Positions 7,729 through 17,600 of a stretch of DNA of 18,577 bases are shown here, in pieces. The stretch is from the NCBI GenBank assembly GCA_029934695.1, contig JAOZLU010000075.1:1-18577 (forward strand), in the 5' to 3' direction. Source of the DNA: Desulfobacterales bacterium (GTDB lineage: Bacteria > Desulfobacterota > Desulfobacteria > Desulfobacterales > 4be13). Within the stretch, counting starts at the first letter, position 1. Each line of letters begins with the position of its first letter. Under the pieces are notes generated by a model that made no database searches, was not told the DNA's origin, and saw only the letters and a list, made by a program, of their open reading frames with translations. The translations under genes were made by a program, and so were the position numbers.

Positions 7729-10700
7729 CTATGATTTTATCCTTTGAATTCTCTCTTCAAGTGAGGTGATCTTAATTCGGAATGCCTTATCTTCAAGCTT
7801 TCCGGTTTTCGCATTCAAAGAAGAACCCAGTGAATAGCATTCTCCTTTATTAAGGCTTGTCAGACGCCTGATCCAAACATCTGATTTTTCATTTGTTGAG
7901 CGCTCCAGAATTTTTCCGTACTCTTGAACTTCTGTGTCAGCAGGTTTGAAAAAAAGCTTATGCGAAGCTTGAAACAGGCGATCTCGTTCTTCTGCTTTCA
8001 GGTTGCTGAGGGTTTGGGTAGCCAAAATCAGTGACAGACCGAATTTTCTTCCCTCTGTGAGTATCTTGGCAAGCGGTGCGTCAAGCTGATGATCAAGGTT
8101 TTGTATTTCATCAAGAACAATGGGCAGTGGAATATCTTTCCTGCCATTGTCCTTTGCAAAATCATAAAGGTCCCATAAAACAAACTCTGTTGCCATCTGA
8201 GATATTTCCCGGGGAACACCTGTCAGCTGCATGATGTTTATACGATGCTCTGTGTCATTATAAAAAATACGCCAACTGCTGACATCTTCTGCTGAGAAAA
8301 TCCGTGAGCGAACCAGGGGGCCAAGCTTGTTGGCAAGGGTGAAGGCAGCCGTATTCCCCTGGTTTTCCAACTGTTCAAGCAGCATATCAAAATTGAAATT
8401 TGAACCATATTTGTCTAATCCGTGTGCAATCGTCTTTGTAAGCACGGCACGCTGCTGCTCGCCGATGCTTGAATATACGGAAGTAAAGACGCTGGTGATG
8501 CGTCCCCCGACAGTATAGGCATCTTCCACAATGGGATCAAACCCTTGGATAATTTGCTGCTGTCTGCGAAAGGGGTTGATGGGCAAAGGATCCTGACGAA
8601 CCAAATGGGTTTTGGGATTTATAGATGATTTGAATTCTGGTTCCAAATGATCTGGCAAAAATCCGTTGGTATAGTCAACGATAACTGAATTCTGCTTTTG
8701 AAGTCCGAGTTCAAAAAGGATCGTCTGAATAGCGTAAGTCTTACCTGCTCCGGACTTTCCAAAAATCAGAATATGACGATTGGAGAGTTCGGAATGCCCG
8801 AATTCCCAGCAAACTTCACGTTTAGCATTTTCTGTATATCCCAGAAAAACGCTTTCCGGTATTTGCATAATAACTTTCGCTTCTTGTTCAGTATTGTTCG
8901 GAGTATCATATTCAGAATTTATATCGTCTGAATTGGAAGCGGATTCAACATCATTTTCTGTATCTTCATTAACTTCCCTGATGCTGCCTGCCTCCTCTTT
9001 TTCTGCAATATTAAAAGAGACAGGCTCTTCATCTTTCGGTTCGGCCTTATCGCTCATATTTGCAGGAATAACAACAGATTCATCCTTGCAGCAGATGTTT
9101 CTGATAAGCGATTTTCCACAGGAAACAACCGCTATATTCAGATCATGGTCTTGTTCATGAAAATTCCACTCAGTATCACAAACAAATTCATTCTGTTCGG
9201 AATCGGTCCAGAACGTAACAGCCATAGCATTCCAGTTAATTTCAAAATAGCCGTTTCCCAGATATTCCAAAGCGGTCGTGACATCGCGCTGATATTTACT
9301 GCTGATTACCGCTTTGTTTGCAATCAGACGCTGAAGCTGAGCCCACCAGAATTTTTGGTCAAAACGACTGTCTTTATCTCTTTCGCGGGGCCTGAAAAGT
9401 CTGATTAGGTGTCGCAGTCCATTTTCCAACTGAGTCCTCGCTTTTTCCAGATGGACAGTGCTTTTTTTAGCAATTTTGCACTCAATAAGCTGGGCGGTAA
9501 TTTGAACTTTTCCCTTTTTGTCAAGTAGCGTGATAAGCCGCATCAGATCCGGGCGGTGCCGGTCTTCGCCATCAAACCAGTGCTGGAAAGCATCCAGACC
9601 AATGATCTGATCACATAGACAAAGGGATTCGGATTCTGGAGGAGGCAGGCAAATCCGGATTAAGGCATAAGCAATCAGATCCCGCACATATTCATTCGGG
9701 CCTGTAGCACGAACTAACGACAGGCCGGCGAGTTCTCTTGACCGATTTACCAGCAAATGAGCTGCTTTTTCAAGTTCATCAGGCTCCCAGGGACCGAAGA
9801 TTCGGTTAATCTGCTCCTGAATCCGTTTCTTTATATCTGAGATGGAGGACCGTTCAGTTGAAACAGTGTAATTCAGTTCTCCATGTGCGCCGATTCCGGA
9901 TGAAAAACCGATAATCTCTCTTTTCCATTGGTTTTCATTATCACTCTGCCCCACAAGGCGTTCATCAACAGAGGGGTCAATGCAGACAACCCAGGAGGCT
10001 TTCTGATGCAGCAGGTCAACAATATGAATCCAGGGCGTGTAATCTCCGTCACTGATAACAATATGCTGCTGTTCCGCGTAGGTGTTCGGGTGCTTAAAAC
10101 GCGCACTTAAATCGGAATGCAGGCTTGCAAGCCTGAACTGCCGGTTACTGACAATCCTTGCTCTGTAATATTTTTTTGAAGGATGTTCTTCTGCGCATCG
10201 GGGCGTTTCAACAATCGGGAACTTGAGAAGAGAACTCCAGTCCGTTTTATAAGGAGCAGCGGTTTCCACGTCATCTCCGGTTTCTTTGGCAGAAATGAAA
10301 CGGGACAATATTGCAATGTCTGCCTCAAAATCATCTCCTGACAGAATGTTTGCATAATCATCTCTGCTTCCGATAACACGCTGAGATACTGAAAGCCTGC
10401 ATTGCTGATAATATCTGAATTTTTCAATTATCTGCAAAGGCTCCCATCGCCTTCGCCATTCCTGAAGCCACCGGGAAATTTCACGGCTTTCGTCAGAATG
10501 CATGAACAACGTGATTGAAAAATGATAGGGCGGATAATCCTCGCTATCTTTTGAAACTTCTTTATTCAGTCTTTGTTTAAGGAAAATGTCAATGCCCGCG
10601 ATGATGGGTTGAATATCTCTTGCATTCAGTACGGCAACAGACAAACCATCGTTTGCATGAGGATGAAGCTTGATGAACTCAAGCAGAATACGTTTTATTT

Positions 10701-12969
10701 CTTTTGACTCACGGGTTTCGCGAAACAAAACACTGTCTTTAATATTATCATCTTCAGGTGCTTCATAACCCCGGAGCACTTTGGCCGAAAGGGTAGCTCC
10801 CGAAATCGGGGGGCTTCCTATTCGATGAATCAGGCCCATTGACGAAATTTGCGTATTCAATGCTTTTCCCGTGTCGCTTATGATCCCGAAAAGCGGATAA
10901 TTGATGATGGCAAGATCACACACATCGTGCCATTTTTGAAGATTGATCTTTTCTCTGCCTGAATCTTCCAAGGCATGTTTGACAATATCAGTGAAGCCGT
11001 GAACAAGAAAGGTCTCACGGTGTCGTAACATCTCCAGCAGGGCAGGGTGTAATCCTGTCACTACTGCCGAATTGACGAACCGATCCCAGTAACAATTCGG
11101 AGCGTTTTGCTCACAAGGCAGATCAGTAAGTAAAAATGCCTTGTATAAAAGAGGAGCGAATTCATCGTCACCTGCTTTGCCATAAGCCAAAGGTTCCAAA
11201 GCTGATTTCACTTTTTGAAAAAAATTGCTCCAATGCTTTTCAACAGCTTCAAAATATCCATCTTCTGCAAAATGCTGAAGAAAGTCGCCGAATGCAGAAG
11301 ACAGATCCTTTATTCGGGACCAGGAAGGATTGTGTTTGTTTAAGCCGGGAGCATCCAGAAGATTTATGACTTTTAAATTATTCAGCCCGAGTTTCAGAAT
11401 ACGGGTAGCGTCTTCTTCATCAGGCGCTGAAAATATTTCAGTGTAATAAGGAACAGAAAAAACAGGAAGACAGGGGCCGCCACAGTTTTTAAGTTCATCA
11501 CGGGCCGCCCGTGCCAGATTCCAGAAGTTTCGATAGGCATGAGTTTCAGGTAATTGCCACTTATATCTTCGGGTGATTCCGAGGTCTTCATCCGCTTCAA
11601 TTATTACCCGGAATTGAAAATTCGGTATCTTCGTACCTGCTTTTTTTAAAGGAACCTGATTTTCTCTGAGAAGACTGCTCCTTAATTCAATGGTCCCAAG
11701 TTCTCCGTCAATATCGCATTCTACCAACAAGTTTTTTTCTAAAAATACATCAATGCCTCCGAGACATCCCTTCAGCAGATCAGAACCATCCTGTTCTTCT
11801 TCAGAATCATGGTAAAATATGATCGGTTCCAGTCGTATTTCTTTCAAAGCTCTTGCAGGCTGAATTTTTCTGCATTTTTTTTTGTAATCAATCAATGTAC
11901 GCCATACGGCTGTTAAGATGGCTTCCAATGGCGGCGCGTTAACATCACGGACAGAAGGTTCTTTTTCACCGTTTTTATCAGATTTTTCTTTAAAGCCTAA
12001 TATCTTATCTCTGACAACTGCGTAATCAAATTTCAGCAGGCGATTTCGGGATTCCGGGGTGTTTTTTTCAATATACGTTTTCAGACAGGTCATAAGATCG
12101 CCAATATCATCAAATGCTTCAGGAATATGGACAACTTCCTCTCCCGCTTCCACCCGCTTTTCAAAAGCCGCTATTTTATTCAATGCCTTTTTTCTGTCAC
12201 TTTCCTTGAGATAACCCTGATAACTGAAGAATTTAATCGCAGCCTCAACATATTTTGTCTGTTTCATTCTTGGTTTCATGTCTGTCAGAAGCGGCAAATC
12301 CCAGTAAGATAATCCTCCATTCAAGGCATCCATCGCATCAAGCCCATCCTGCGCGCCCTTGAAATCTGTTTTTTCCAGAAAATCCGAAACCCGGACCAGA
12401 TCACCGGCTCCATGTTTATGAAGGACTTTCAGCAAGTCATTAATTTCCTCCAGATGCTCTTTTTCCGGTTCGATCTCATTTTTATGAAGAATTTCTTTTA
12501 TCCACGGCTTGAAAGAGCGTTTTAAAGAACGGGTCCATAAATCAGATGCATCAATAAAATAGAAATCCTTAAGACTTCCCCGGTCAATGGCCTGCTCGAC
12601 CCCGATAAGTATGATAATCAGACAATCTTTCCCGGAATTTTTATCCCATTTCAGATTTCGGTAAAAGGTTAAACGGTTTTCCGTGTCTATCCATTCTTTG
12701 TCTTGGAATGCTGACAAAAGATTATCGCTTAAACCTGTGTCGGATTGTTTCCAGTTATCCCAAAGTCTGAGTCCGACCTTATATATGAAATCAACCTGCC
12801 GCGGGCCTGTCGCCAGGAAATCATTTAGCTGACACCCTGTTTCATATATGATATCCGGCTGAAAGGAAGACAGAAACAGACGCAACTCGCGGCCGTCATT
12901 TTGTCCTGTCAGAATGGGGCTGCAAATTTCCTGCAAATGGTTTGTCAGTGTTTTCGCAAAAAGTTTCAT
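7729..12969 (-). CDS. DptH-like protein with C-terminal HerA/FtsK-type ATPase
   Basis: This 1746-residue protein carries its ATPase at the C-terminal end: Walker A GKSGAGKT at 1404-1411, Walker B PLPIVLDEIQNL with Asp1620-Glu1621, and a sensor strand LSLILATQTLSNL about 30 residues later. This is the HerA/FtsK-type hexameric DNA-pump core. Before it lies an acidic, Ser/Asn-rich linker at about 1305-1363. The first 1300 residues are mostly helical with no motif I can name. Size and layout match DptH, the roughly 1700-residue ATPase of phosphorothioation-dependent restriction (DptFGH), which acts on incoming unmodified DNA. It also follows a putative DptF-like and a 540-residue gene in the dptF-dptG-dptH order. 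The start is supported by GAGG six bases upstream, and the gene is 21 bases from the previous stop. The ATPase call is certain. The DptH relationship is an inference from architecture and context. Confidence 0.75.
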   Translation of the reverse strand: MKLFAKTLTNHLQEICSPILTGQNDGRELRLFLSSFQPDIIYETGCQLNDFLATGPRQVDFIYKVGLRLWDNWKQSDTGLSDNLLSAFQDKEWIDTENRLTFYRNLKWDKNSGKDCLIIILIGVEQAIDRGSLKDFYFIDASDLWTRSLKRSFKPWIKEILHKNEIEPEKEHLEEINDLLKVLHKHGAGDLVRVSDFLEKTDFKGAQDGLDAMDALNGGLSYWDLPLLTDMKPRMKQTKYVEAAIKFFSYQGYLKESDRKKALNKIAAFEKRVEAGEEVVHIPEAFDDIGDLMTCLKTYIEKNTPESRNRLLKFDYAVVRDKILGFKEKSDKNGEKEPSVRDVNAPPLEAILTAVWRTLIDYKKKCRKIQPARALKEIRLEPIIFYHDSEEEQDGSDLLKGCLGGIDVFLEKNLLVECDIDGELGTIELRSSLLRENQVPLKKAGTKIPNFQFRVIIEADEDLGITRRYKWQLPETHAYRNFWNLARAARDELKNCGGPCLPVFSVPYYTEIFSAPDEEDATRILKLGLNNLKVINLLDAPGLNKHNPSWSRIKDLSSAFGDFLQHFAEDGYFEAVEKHWSNFFQKVKSALEPLAYGKAGDDEFAPLLYKAFLLTDLPCEQNAPNCYWDRFVNSAVVTGLHPALLEMLRHRETFLVHGFTDIVKHALEDSGREKINLQKWHDVCDLAIINYPLFGIISDTGKALNTQISSMGLIHRIGSPPISGATLSAKVLRGYEAPEDDNIKDSVLFRETRESKEIKRILLEFIKLHPHANDGLSVAVLNARDIQPIIAGIDIFLKQRLNKEVSKDSEDYPPYHFSITLFMHSDESREISRWLQEWRRRWEPLQIIEKFRYYQQCRLSVSQRVIGSRDDYANILSGDDFEADIAILSRFISAKETGDDVETAAPYKTDWSSLLKFPIVETPRCAEEHPSKKYYRARIVSNRQFRLASLHSDLSARFKHPNTYAEQQHIVISDGDYTPWIHIVDLLHQKASWVVCIDPSVDERLVGQSDNENQWKREIIGFSSGIGAHGELNYTVSTERSSISDIKKRIQEQINRIFGPWEPDELEKAAHLLVNRSRELAGLSLVRATGPNEYVRDLIAYALIRICLPPPESESLCLCDQIIGLDAFQHWFDGEDRHRPDLMRLITLLDKKGKVQITAQLIECKIAKKSTVHLEKARTQLENGLRHLIRLFRPRERDKDSRFDQKFWWAQLQRLIANKAVISSKYQRDVTTALEYLGNGYFEINWNAMAVTFWTDSEQNEFVCDTEWNFHEQDHDLNIAVVSCGKSLIRNICCKDESVVIPANMSDKAEPKDEEPVSFNIAEKEEAGSIREVNEDTENDVESASNSDDINSEYDTPNNTEQEAKVIMQIPESVFLGYTENAKREVCWEFGHSELSNRHILIFGKSGAGKTYAIQTILFELGLQKQNSVIVDYTNGFLPDHLEPEFKSSINPKTHLVRQDPLPINPFRRQQQIIQGFDPIVEDAYTVGGRITSVFTSVYSSIGEQQRAVLTKTIAHGLDKYGSNFNFDMLLEQLENQGNTAAFTLANKLGPLVRSRIFSAEDVSSWRIFYNDTEHRINIMQLTGVPREISQMATEFVLWDLYDFAKDNGRKDIPLPIVLDEIQNLDHQLDAPLAKILTEGRKFGLSLILATQTLSNLKAEERDRLFQASHKLFFKPADTEVQEYGKILERSTNEKSDVWIRRLTSLNKGECYSLGSSLNAKTGKLEDKAFRIKITSLEERIQRIKS

Positions 12970-12975
12970 AGTGTG

Positions 12976-12979
12976 CCTC
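12976..12979 (-). promoter_or_regulatory. Ribosome binding site for the DptH-like gene
   Basis: GAGG on the minus strand sits six bases upstream of the ATG at 12969, within the 21-base gap after the preceding stop codon. It favours that start. Confidence 0.5.
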
Positions 12980-12990
12980 GCACCTCATTT

Positions 12991-14613
12991 TTACATTTCT
13001 TCGCCTTCGCCTTCGCCTTCACCATAAGGATTGTGAACCAGAGAAACTGCATCTGAAAGGGGTATTAAAAAGCTGGTTGCTGTCAATTTTTCTTCAAGCC
13101 AATCCTGAACTGATGAATGCAGGTTCAGATTCTGATTTGGGTATGTCCATTGAATCGCACGGTTCAAAAAATTTCCATTGGCTGCCATTCCATAATGTCG
13201 GTACAAAATTTCCTGAAAAGATATGAATCTCATCCGATGACCCGGCTGAATAAGAGCTAACACAAAATAGCGGGTCAGAGCGTCATTTAAAACAAAACGC
13301 GCTCCCGGGCCTGTCCATGGAGCAATAAAGCCGATTTTTTTGCCCAGTTTCATGAAAAGTTCCTGTCCCTGCTCGTCCCCGGGTTTATAGCTGCCTTTTT
13401 TGTCCGGGTCAATCTGATCATTTCTCAAGGCTCCGTGTATCATTTCCTGTATTCGGGCAAGATTGCGCTTTGCCGCTTCTTTTAAAGATTTATCCTCCGT
13501 TTCCGGTGAAGTGATAATCCAGGCAAAATCACAGACTCCTCCGAATTGGCGGACATTATGGCTGTCAAGCGTGTTCCAGTATCGGGCGGACTGGGCGCAC
13601 AGACTTCGGAGTACCTGAAAAATACAGCAGAGTTCCAGCATTTCAATTTTCTTCAAAGGATCAATAATCGCTTCACAGATGTTAGCCAGTTCATAAGCAA
13701 AAAGATAGGCTTCTTTCCAGCTCTTTTCCGGACACCAGCCGCATGTTGCCTTACGACCTTCAATTTTTTCCCGCGTCCAGGGGGCTGCATCTTCAATCCA
13801 TCCTGCCAGGGCATCCAAAGCAGGCGCGGGCGGGCTTTGCAATAAAGCTTTCAGACCTGCTTCAATTCTGATTTGAAAATCCGCGGATGTTCCGGGGGCA
13901 TATCCGATTCTTTCTTCAAAGTCGGCAATTTCCTGAGAGCGAATCCGACGGAACAGGTTACAAAGCTGTAAATAAAGCACCTCTCCTCCGCGAGCCATGA
14001 AGTCGTGTTTTGAAAAGGAAAAGAGTTTTTTTCCCTTGATAGCTTCTTCCCAGGTGAGGTTGGAATTTTTTTTCCCTTCAACCTTACCCCAAATTGTCTC
14101 ACCCGCGATAAGTCCGGGAGAAACTGGCAAAAATACATGGGTACACCAAGTACGGTCATTGGTGATCCCTTCAAATCCTATCAAAACCTGCTCCAGCAAC
14201 TCCAAAACCTTATCCGCAGAAATATTTGTCTGAATTCGAGACCTGAGTATGCTTAATATGGTTTTAAACTGTTCTCTGTGGCAATTATGGCGGGTTTCAA
14301 GATTTGAGGATCCGAGAAAAGCAAACAGTTTCAGTATCAGCCTTAACGGCGGGAAATATTCCAGAGGTTCATCTTTCCATTTTTCAAGTTCCTCTGAATT
14401 CGGAAAGCCTTTCCATTTCTCCGCGTTGTCAACCCCATGAATTTCTTTCCCTGAAATCTTTTTCTTTGAAATAAACAGCAGCATAAATTCAGCAAGATAT
14501 TCAACTTCGGTCTGACCTTTATAAAATCGCCGTCCGAAAAGCTGAATTGCCGGATTGGCATCTTCGCGTTCTTTATCGGGCATTTTTGGGAATTTTTGAA
14601 CCGTTGTCATCAT
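12991..14613 (-). CDS. Unrecognised 540-residue protein in the DptG position
   Basis: I do not recognise a domain by motif. The product is soluble, largely helical, without P-loop, signal peptide or membrane segment, and ends in an acidic GEGEGEGEEM tail. The stop codon of the kinase gene overlaps its ATG (ATGA), which implies translational coupling. A second ATG directly follows, and GAGG is four bases from the first and seven from the second, so true initiation may be at 14610. It lies between a gene whose C-terminus looks DptF-like and a DptH-like gene, which is exactly where dptG sits in dptFGH loci. Its likely role is therefore a structural subunit bridging the two ATPases. That is purely positional inference. 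It is longer than the DptG proteins I remember (roughly 430 residues). Confidence 0.65.
   Translation of the reverse strand: MMTTVQKFPKMPDKEREDANPAIQLFGRRFYKGQTEVEYLAEFMLLFISKKKISGKEIHGVDNAEKWKGFPNSEELEKWKDEPLEYFPPLRLILKLFAFLGSSNLETRHNCHREQFKTILSILRSRIQTNISADKVLELLEQVLIGFEGITNDRTWCTHVFLPVSPGLIAGETIWGKVEGKKNSNLTWEEAIKGKKLFSFSKHDFMARGGEVLYLQLCNLFRRIRSQEIADFEERIGYAPGTSADFQIRIEAGLKALLQSPPAPALDALAGWIEDAAPWTREKIEGRKATCGWCPEKSWKEAYLFAYELANICEAIIDPLKKIEMLELCCIFQVLRSLCAQSARYWNTLDSHNVRQFGGVCDFAWIITSPETEDKSLKEAAKRNLARIQEMIHGALRNDQIDPDKKGSYKPGDEQGQELFMKLGKKIGFIAPWTGPGARFVLNDALTRYFVLALIQPGHRMRFISFQEILYRHYGMAANGNFLNRAIQWTYPNQNLNLHSSVQDWLEEKLTATSFLIPLSDAVSLVHNPYGEGEGEGEEM
12999..13022. repeat. Hexanucleotide tandem repeat (CTTCGC) at the 3' end of the 540-residue gene
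   Basis: About 3.7 copies of CTTCGC on the plus strand (GCGAAG on the minus strand) encode the Gly-Glu repeat GEGEGEGEE. Because the unit is six bases, slippage would change only the length of the tail, by two residues per unit, and would not shift the frame. Confidence 0.7.
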
Positions 14614-17600
14614 ACCACCTCTAATGTATTCTCATTCACTACAAATCTTCTGGTTTCAAGCTCACCGTTATTTTTCAGTTCCAGAAGCTCTAAATATTCC
14701 GATTTGTAAGATTGAAGCAGCCTTGCTTTGAATCGTTCCAGGCGATCCGAATAGGCTGTATCGAGAGGCTGCCCGACTTCTCCGGTATGCCGCATCATGA
14801 TGAAATCAAGAAACGGAAGTGCCAAGTGCAGTTTGATTTTTGAAAATGTTTCTTCCAATGTCAGAACATAGCGCTGGGGTTTGAAGGTCTGATAAACAGG
14901 CTTTAAATACAGAGTAAAATTTGAGAAAGGAATCCTTTTCAGAAGAATCTGCACACTTTGCCGGAGGTCTTCGTTTTTTCGGTTAAGGGTTATATAAAGC
15001 TCGCTTGTATTCATATTTTCCGGCAGATGGAAACCGGTAAACTGTTCCTGCAAGACATGCAGCACTTTTCTCATGAGATCATCTTTACGCAGGAGGCTGA
15101 GTTTGTCCGGCACTTTCTGCCAAGTTTCCGATTCTGTCAGCATTTGTGATCCTGAAAAAGATGTGGGAAAATTCTGCAAGTCACCTGAAACTTTACCAAA
15201 AATATAAAACATGCGACGAATCTGCTGCCGATATCGTGAACTGTCCGAATTTGCTCCGTATTCTATTCGGAGACCGCTTTCAAAAAGGTTTTCCAGAGAT
15301 GCGGGGAGTTCAGGAAGCAACCCGGTTTCAATTGTCCACAAACGGCGATCAAGAGTCGGATAGGGTTTGCTTCCAAGTTCAAGAGGCATAATCTGCTCCA
15401 ATGCTGTGAGTTGTCTGCCTTCATCGTCTTTTGCAACTCCTTTGAAGCCGAAAAAACGATTATGGAAAAGGTAATCGCTGATATCCGGTGGAATCGGCAT
15501 GGCTGCATGGCTGCATAAGGTTTCATAGTCCAGTCCGGCAGTTAAGGCATAAGACAGATGGGCTGTTATCTGACGCATAGTCAGGCGATTGCCGTATTCA
15601 TAAAGATGCCGGTATATCCATTTGATACGCTCTGAAGCAATGGGCCTGAATTCCTGAAGTGCGGTGACATTGATATGGATGGGGCATGTTTTACGAAGAT
15701 CACAGGTGTCGCACACTTCCCAATTGTCTTCGTGGATGAGCTTTTCAAAAAGCTGCATGGCAATGTGTACATTGTCTATCTGGGTCAGATTGATCACCTG
15801 AAAGGGTGCGCTGAAATCATTCAGATATTCCGGTTCCTTTTTCTGCAACAGACTGAGCAGATGATTTTCCAATTCCTGTTCATTAATTTCTTTGTGGTGC
15901 GCTACGGCTCTAAGCGTTTCAAGCAATGTGCCGGTATTGGAAATAATAAGCCAGCGATTTTCAGACAAATCTTCTGATGAGGCTTCCAAAAACATATTGA
16001 TCTGATCTTTCTCGGGAAGCTCGCTCATATCTTTTACAATATGGAGTGTGATTCCCTCATCTGCTGAGATTTCCTCTTTCACAGACAGGGCCTGCGGCAG
16101 CCGTATGTGCATTGGAATGTTTTTAAATCGCTTATACAATTCCAGTGCAATGGTTGACTTCCCATCCCCGGCATGACCGGTCAAAATTACATGGCTTCCA
16201 TCTGATGATATGAGTTGTTCTGCAATAAAATCAGTAAGATCAAGGGAAACATGAATGGAACCGAAATATGGATTCAGAGCCTGTGACTCAGCCAGTGCAT
16301 TTTCATTGCCGGGCGTTGTATTATGAAGCGTATTCAGATAGGCTACAAACTCATTACCGCATGGAAGGTCTTCAGAGGGCTTATGTTGCGGGTCACGTTT
16401 AATTCTTTCTTCAGCTTTCTTTTTGTCGTCAGGATGTTCCTGATCAAAAATTTTCTCAAACGCTGTTTTCATCTCTTGGACATCATGAAAACGGTCGGCT
16501 TTTAAAGGACGGACGCTTTTCAGAAGCCAGTCTTCCAATGGCTGAGGCAGGTCTGATATGAGATCGCGTGGATTGACAGGATTTGCAGATATGGACGGCA
16601 GTGCCTCATAAGGTTTGACAGCAAAAAGATACTCAAAAAGTGTGACCCCCAGTGCGAAAATATCTCCGCTTTCGCAATATTCAAAATCAACTCCTTGTAC
16701 TAAATCCGGGGCTGTATAAGGGGGAGTGCCCATGTATGCGTCTGTATGGGGCGGGCTGGCTGTTCCGAAATCAATAATGACCGGATATTTTTCTAAAGTT
16801 AAAACTATATTTTCCGGCTTGATATCATTATGAAGTAACGGCTCTTCACGATCCTGAGTCCCATGCATCGTTTTAAGAGCTTCCAGGAGACATAACGTGA
16901 CATGTTTAAATTCTTCCAAATCAGGCTGCTTCTGTTCTTCTATCACCTTTCTTAAACAGGTTCCTTTGATCAGATTAAGCACTAAAAACAACCGGTTGTC
17001 GCTCCACTGCCCCGGGGCCTGGCAATGAGCAATATACGGACTCCTGACACTGTCCATAGCGTCCCGTTCCGCATAAATTCTTTCTCTCAGAACCTCGTGG
17101 TGAAAAAGTTTGAGAGCAACCTCCCGTTCCGTGGTCTGTTTTGCCCTGTAAACCTGAGCTTCCCGTCCCTTGCCGATTAATTCTTCAATTTGATAAACCC
17201 CGTGTGTTTCACCGGGTTCAAGGATTCGGTTCGTTACCGGTATCGCTTTTTCTTCTTCTGTAGTAATACATTGTTCCAAATCTTTAAGAACTTCTTCTGC
17301 GGTCTGGGGGCGCTGATGCTGATCCTGCTGAATAAGCGAATATATAATTATTTGTAACAGTTCGGAAACATAACAATTTTTTAGTTCGTCCAATGCTGAG
17401 TCACTCAGCACGCCACTATTTTTTTCCAGATCAGCAGAATCTTTAAATGGCAGATGTCTGCAAAGAAGTTCGTAAAATATGACACCGACGCTGAATAAGT
17501 CCGCTGTTTCGGAGACATCGGGAGCATGATAAAGTTCCGGTGCCATATAAGGGGAAGGTTTTAATGAATCAGCTTGGGGAAATACAGTTAAACGCTTATC

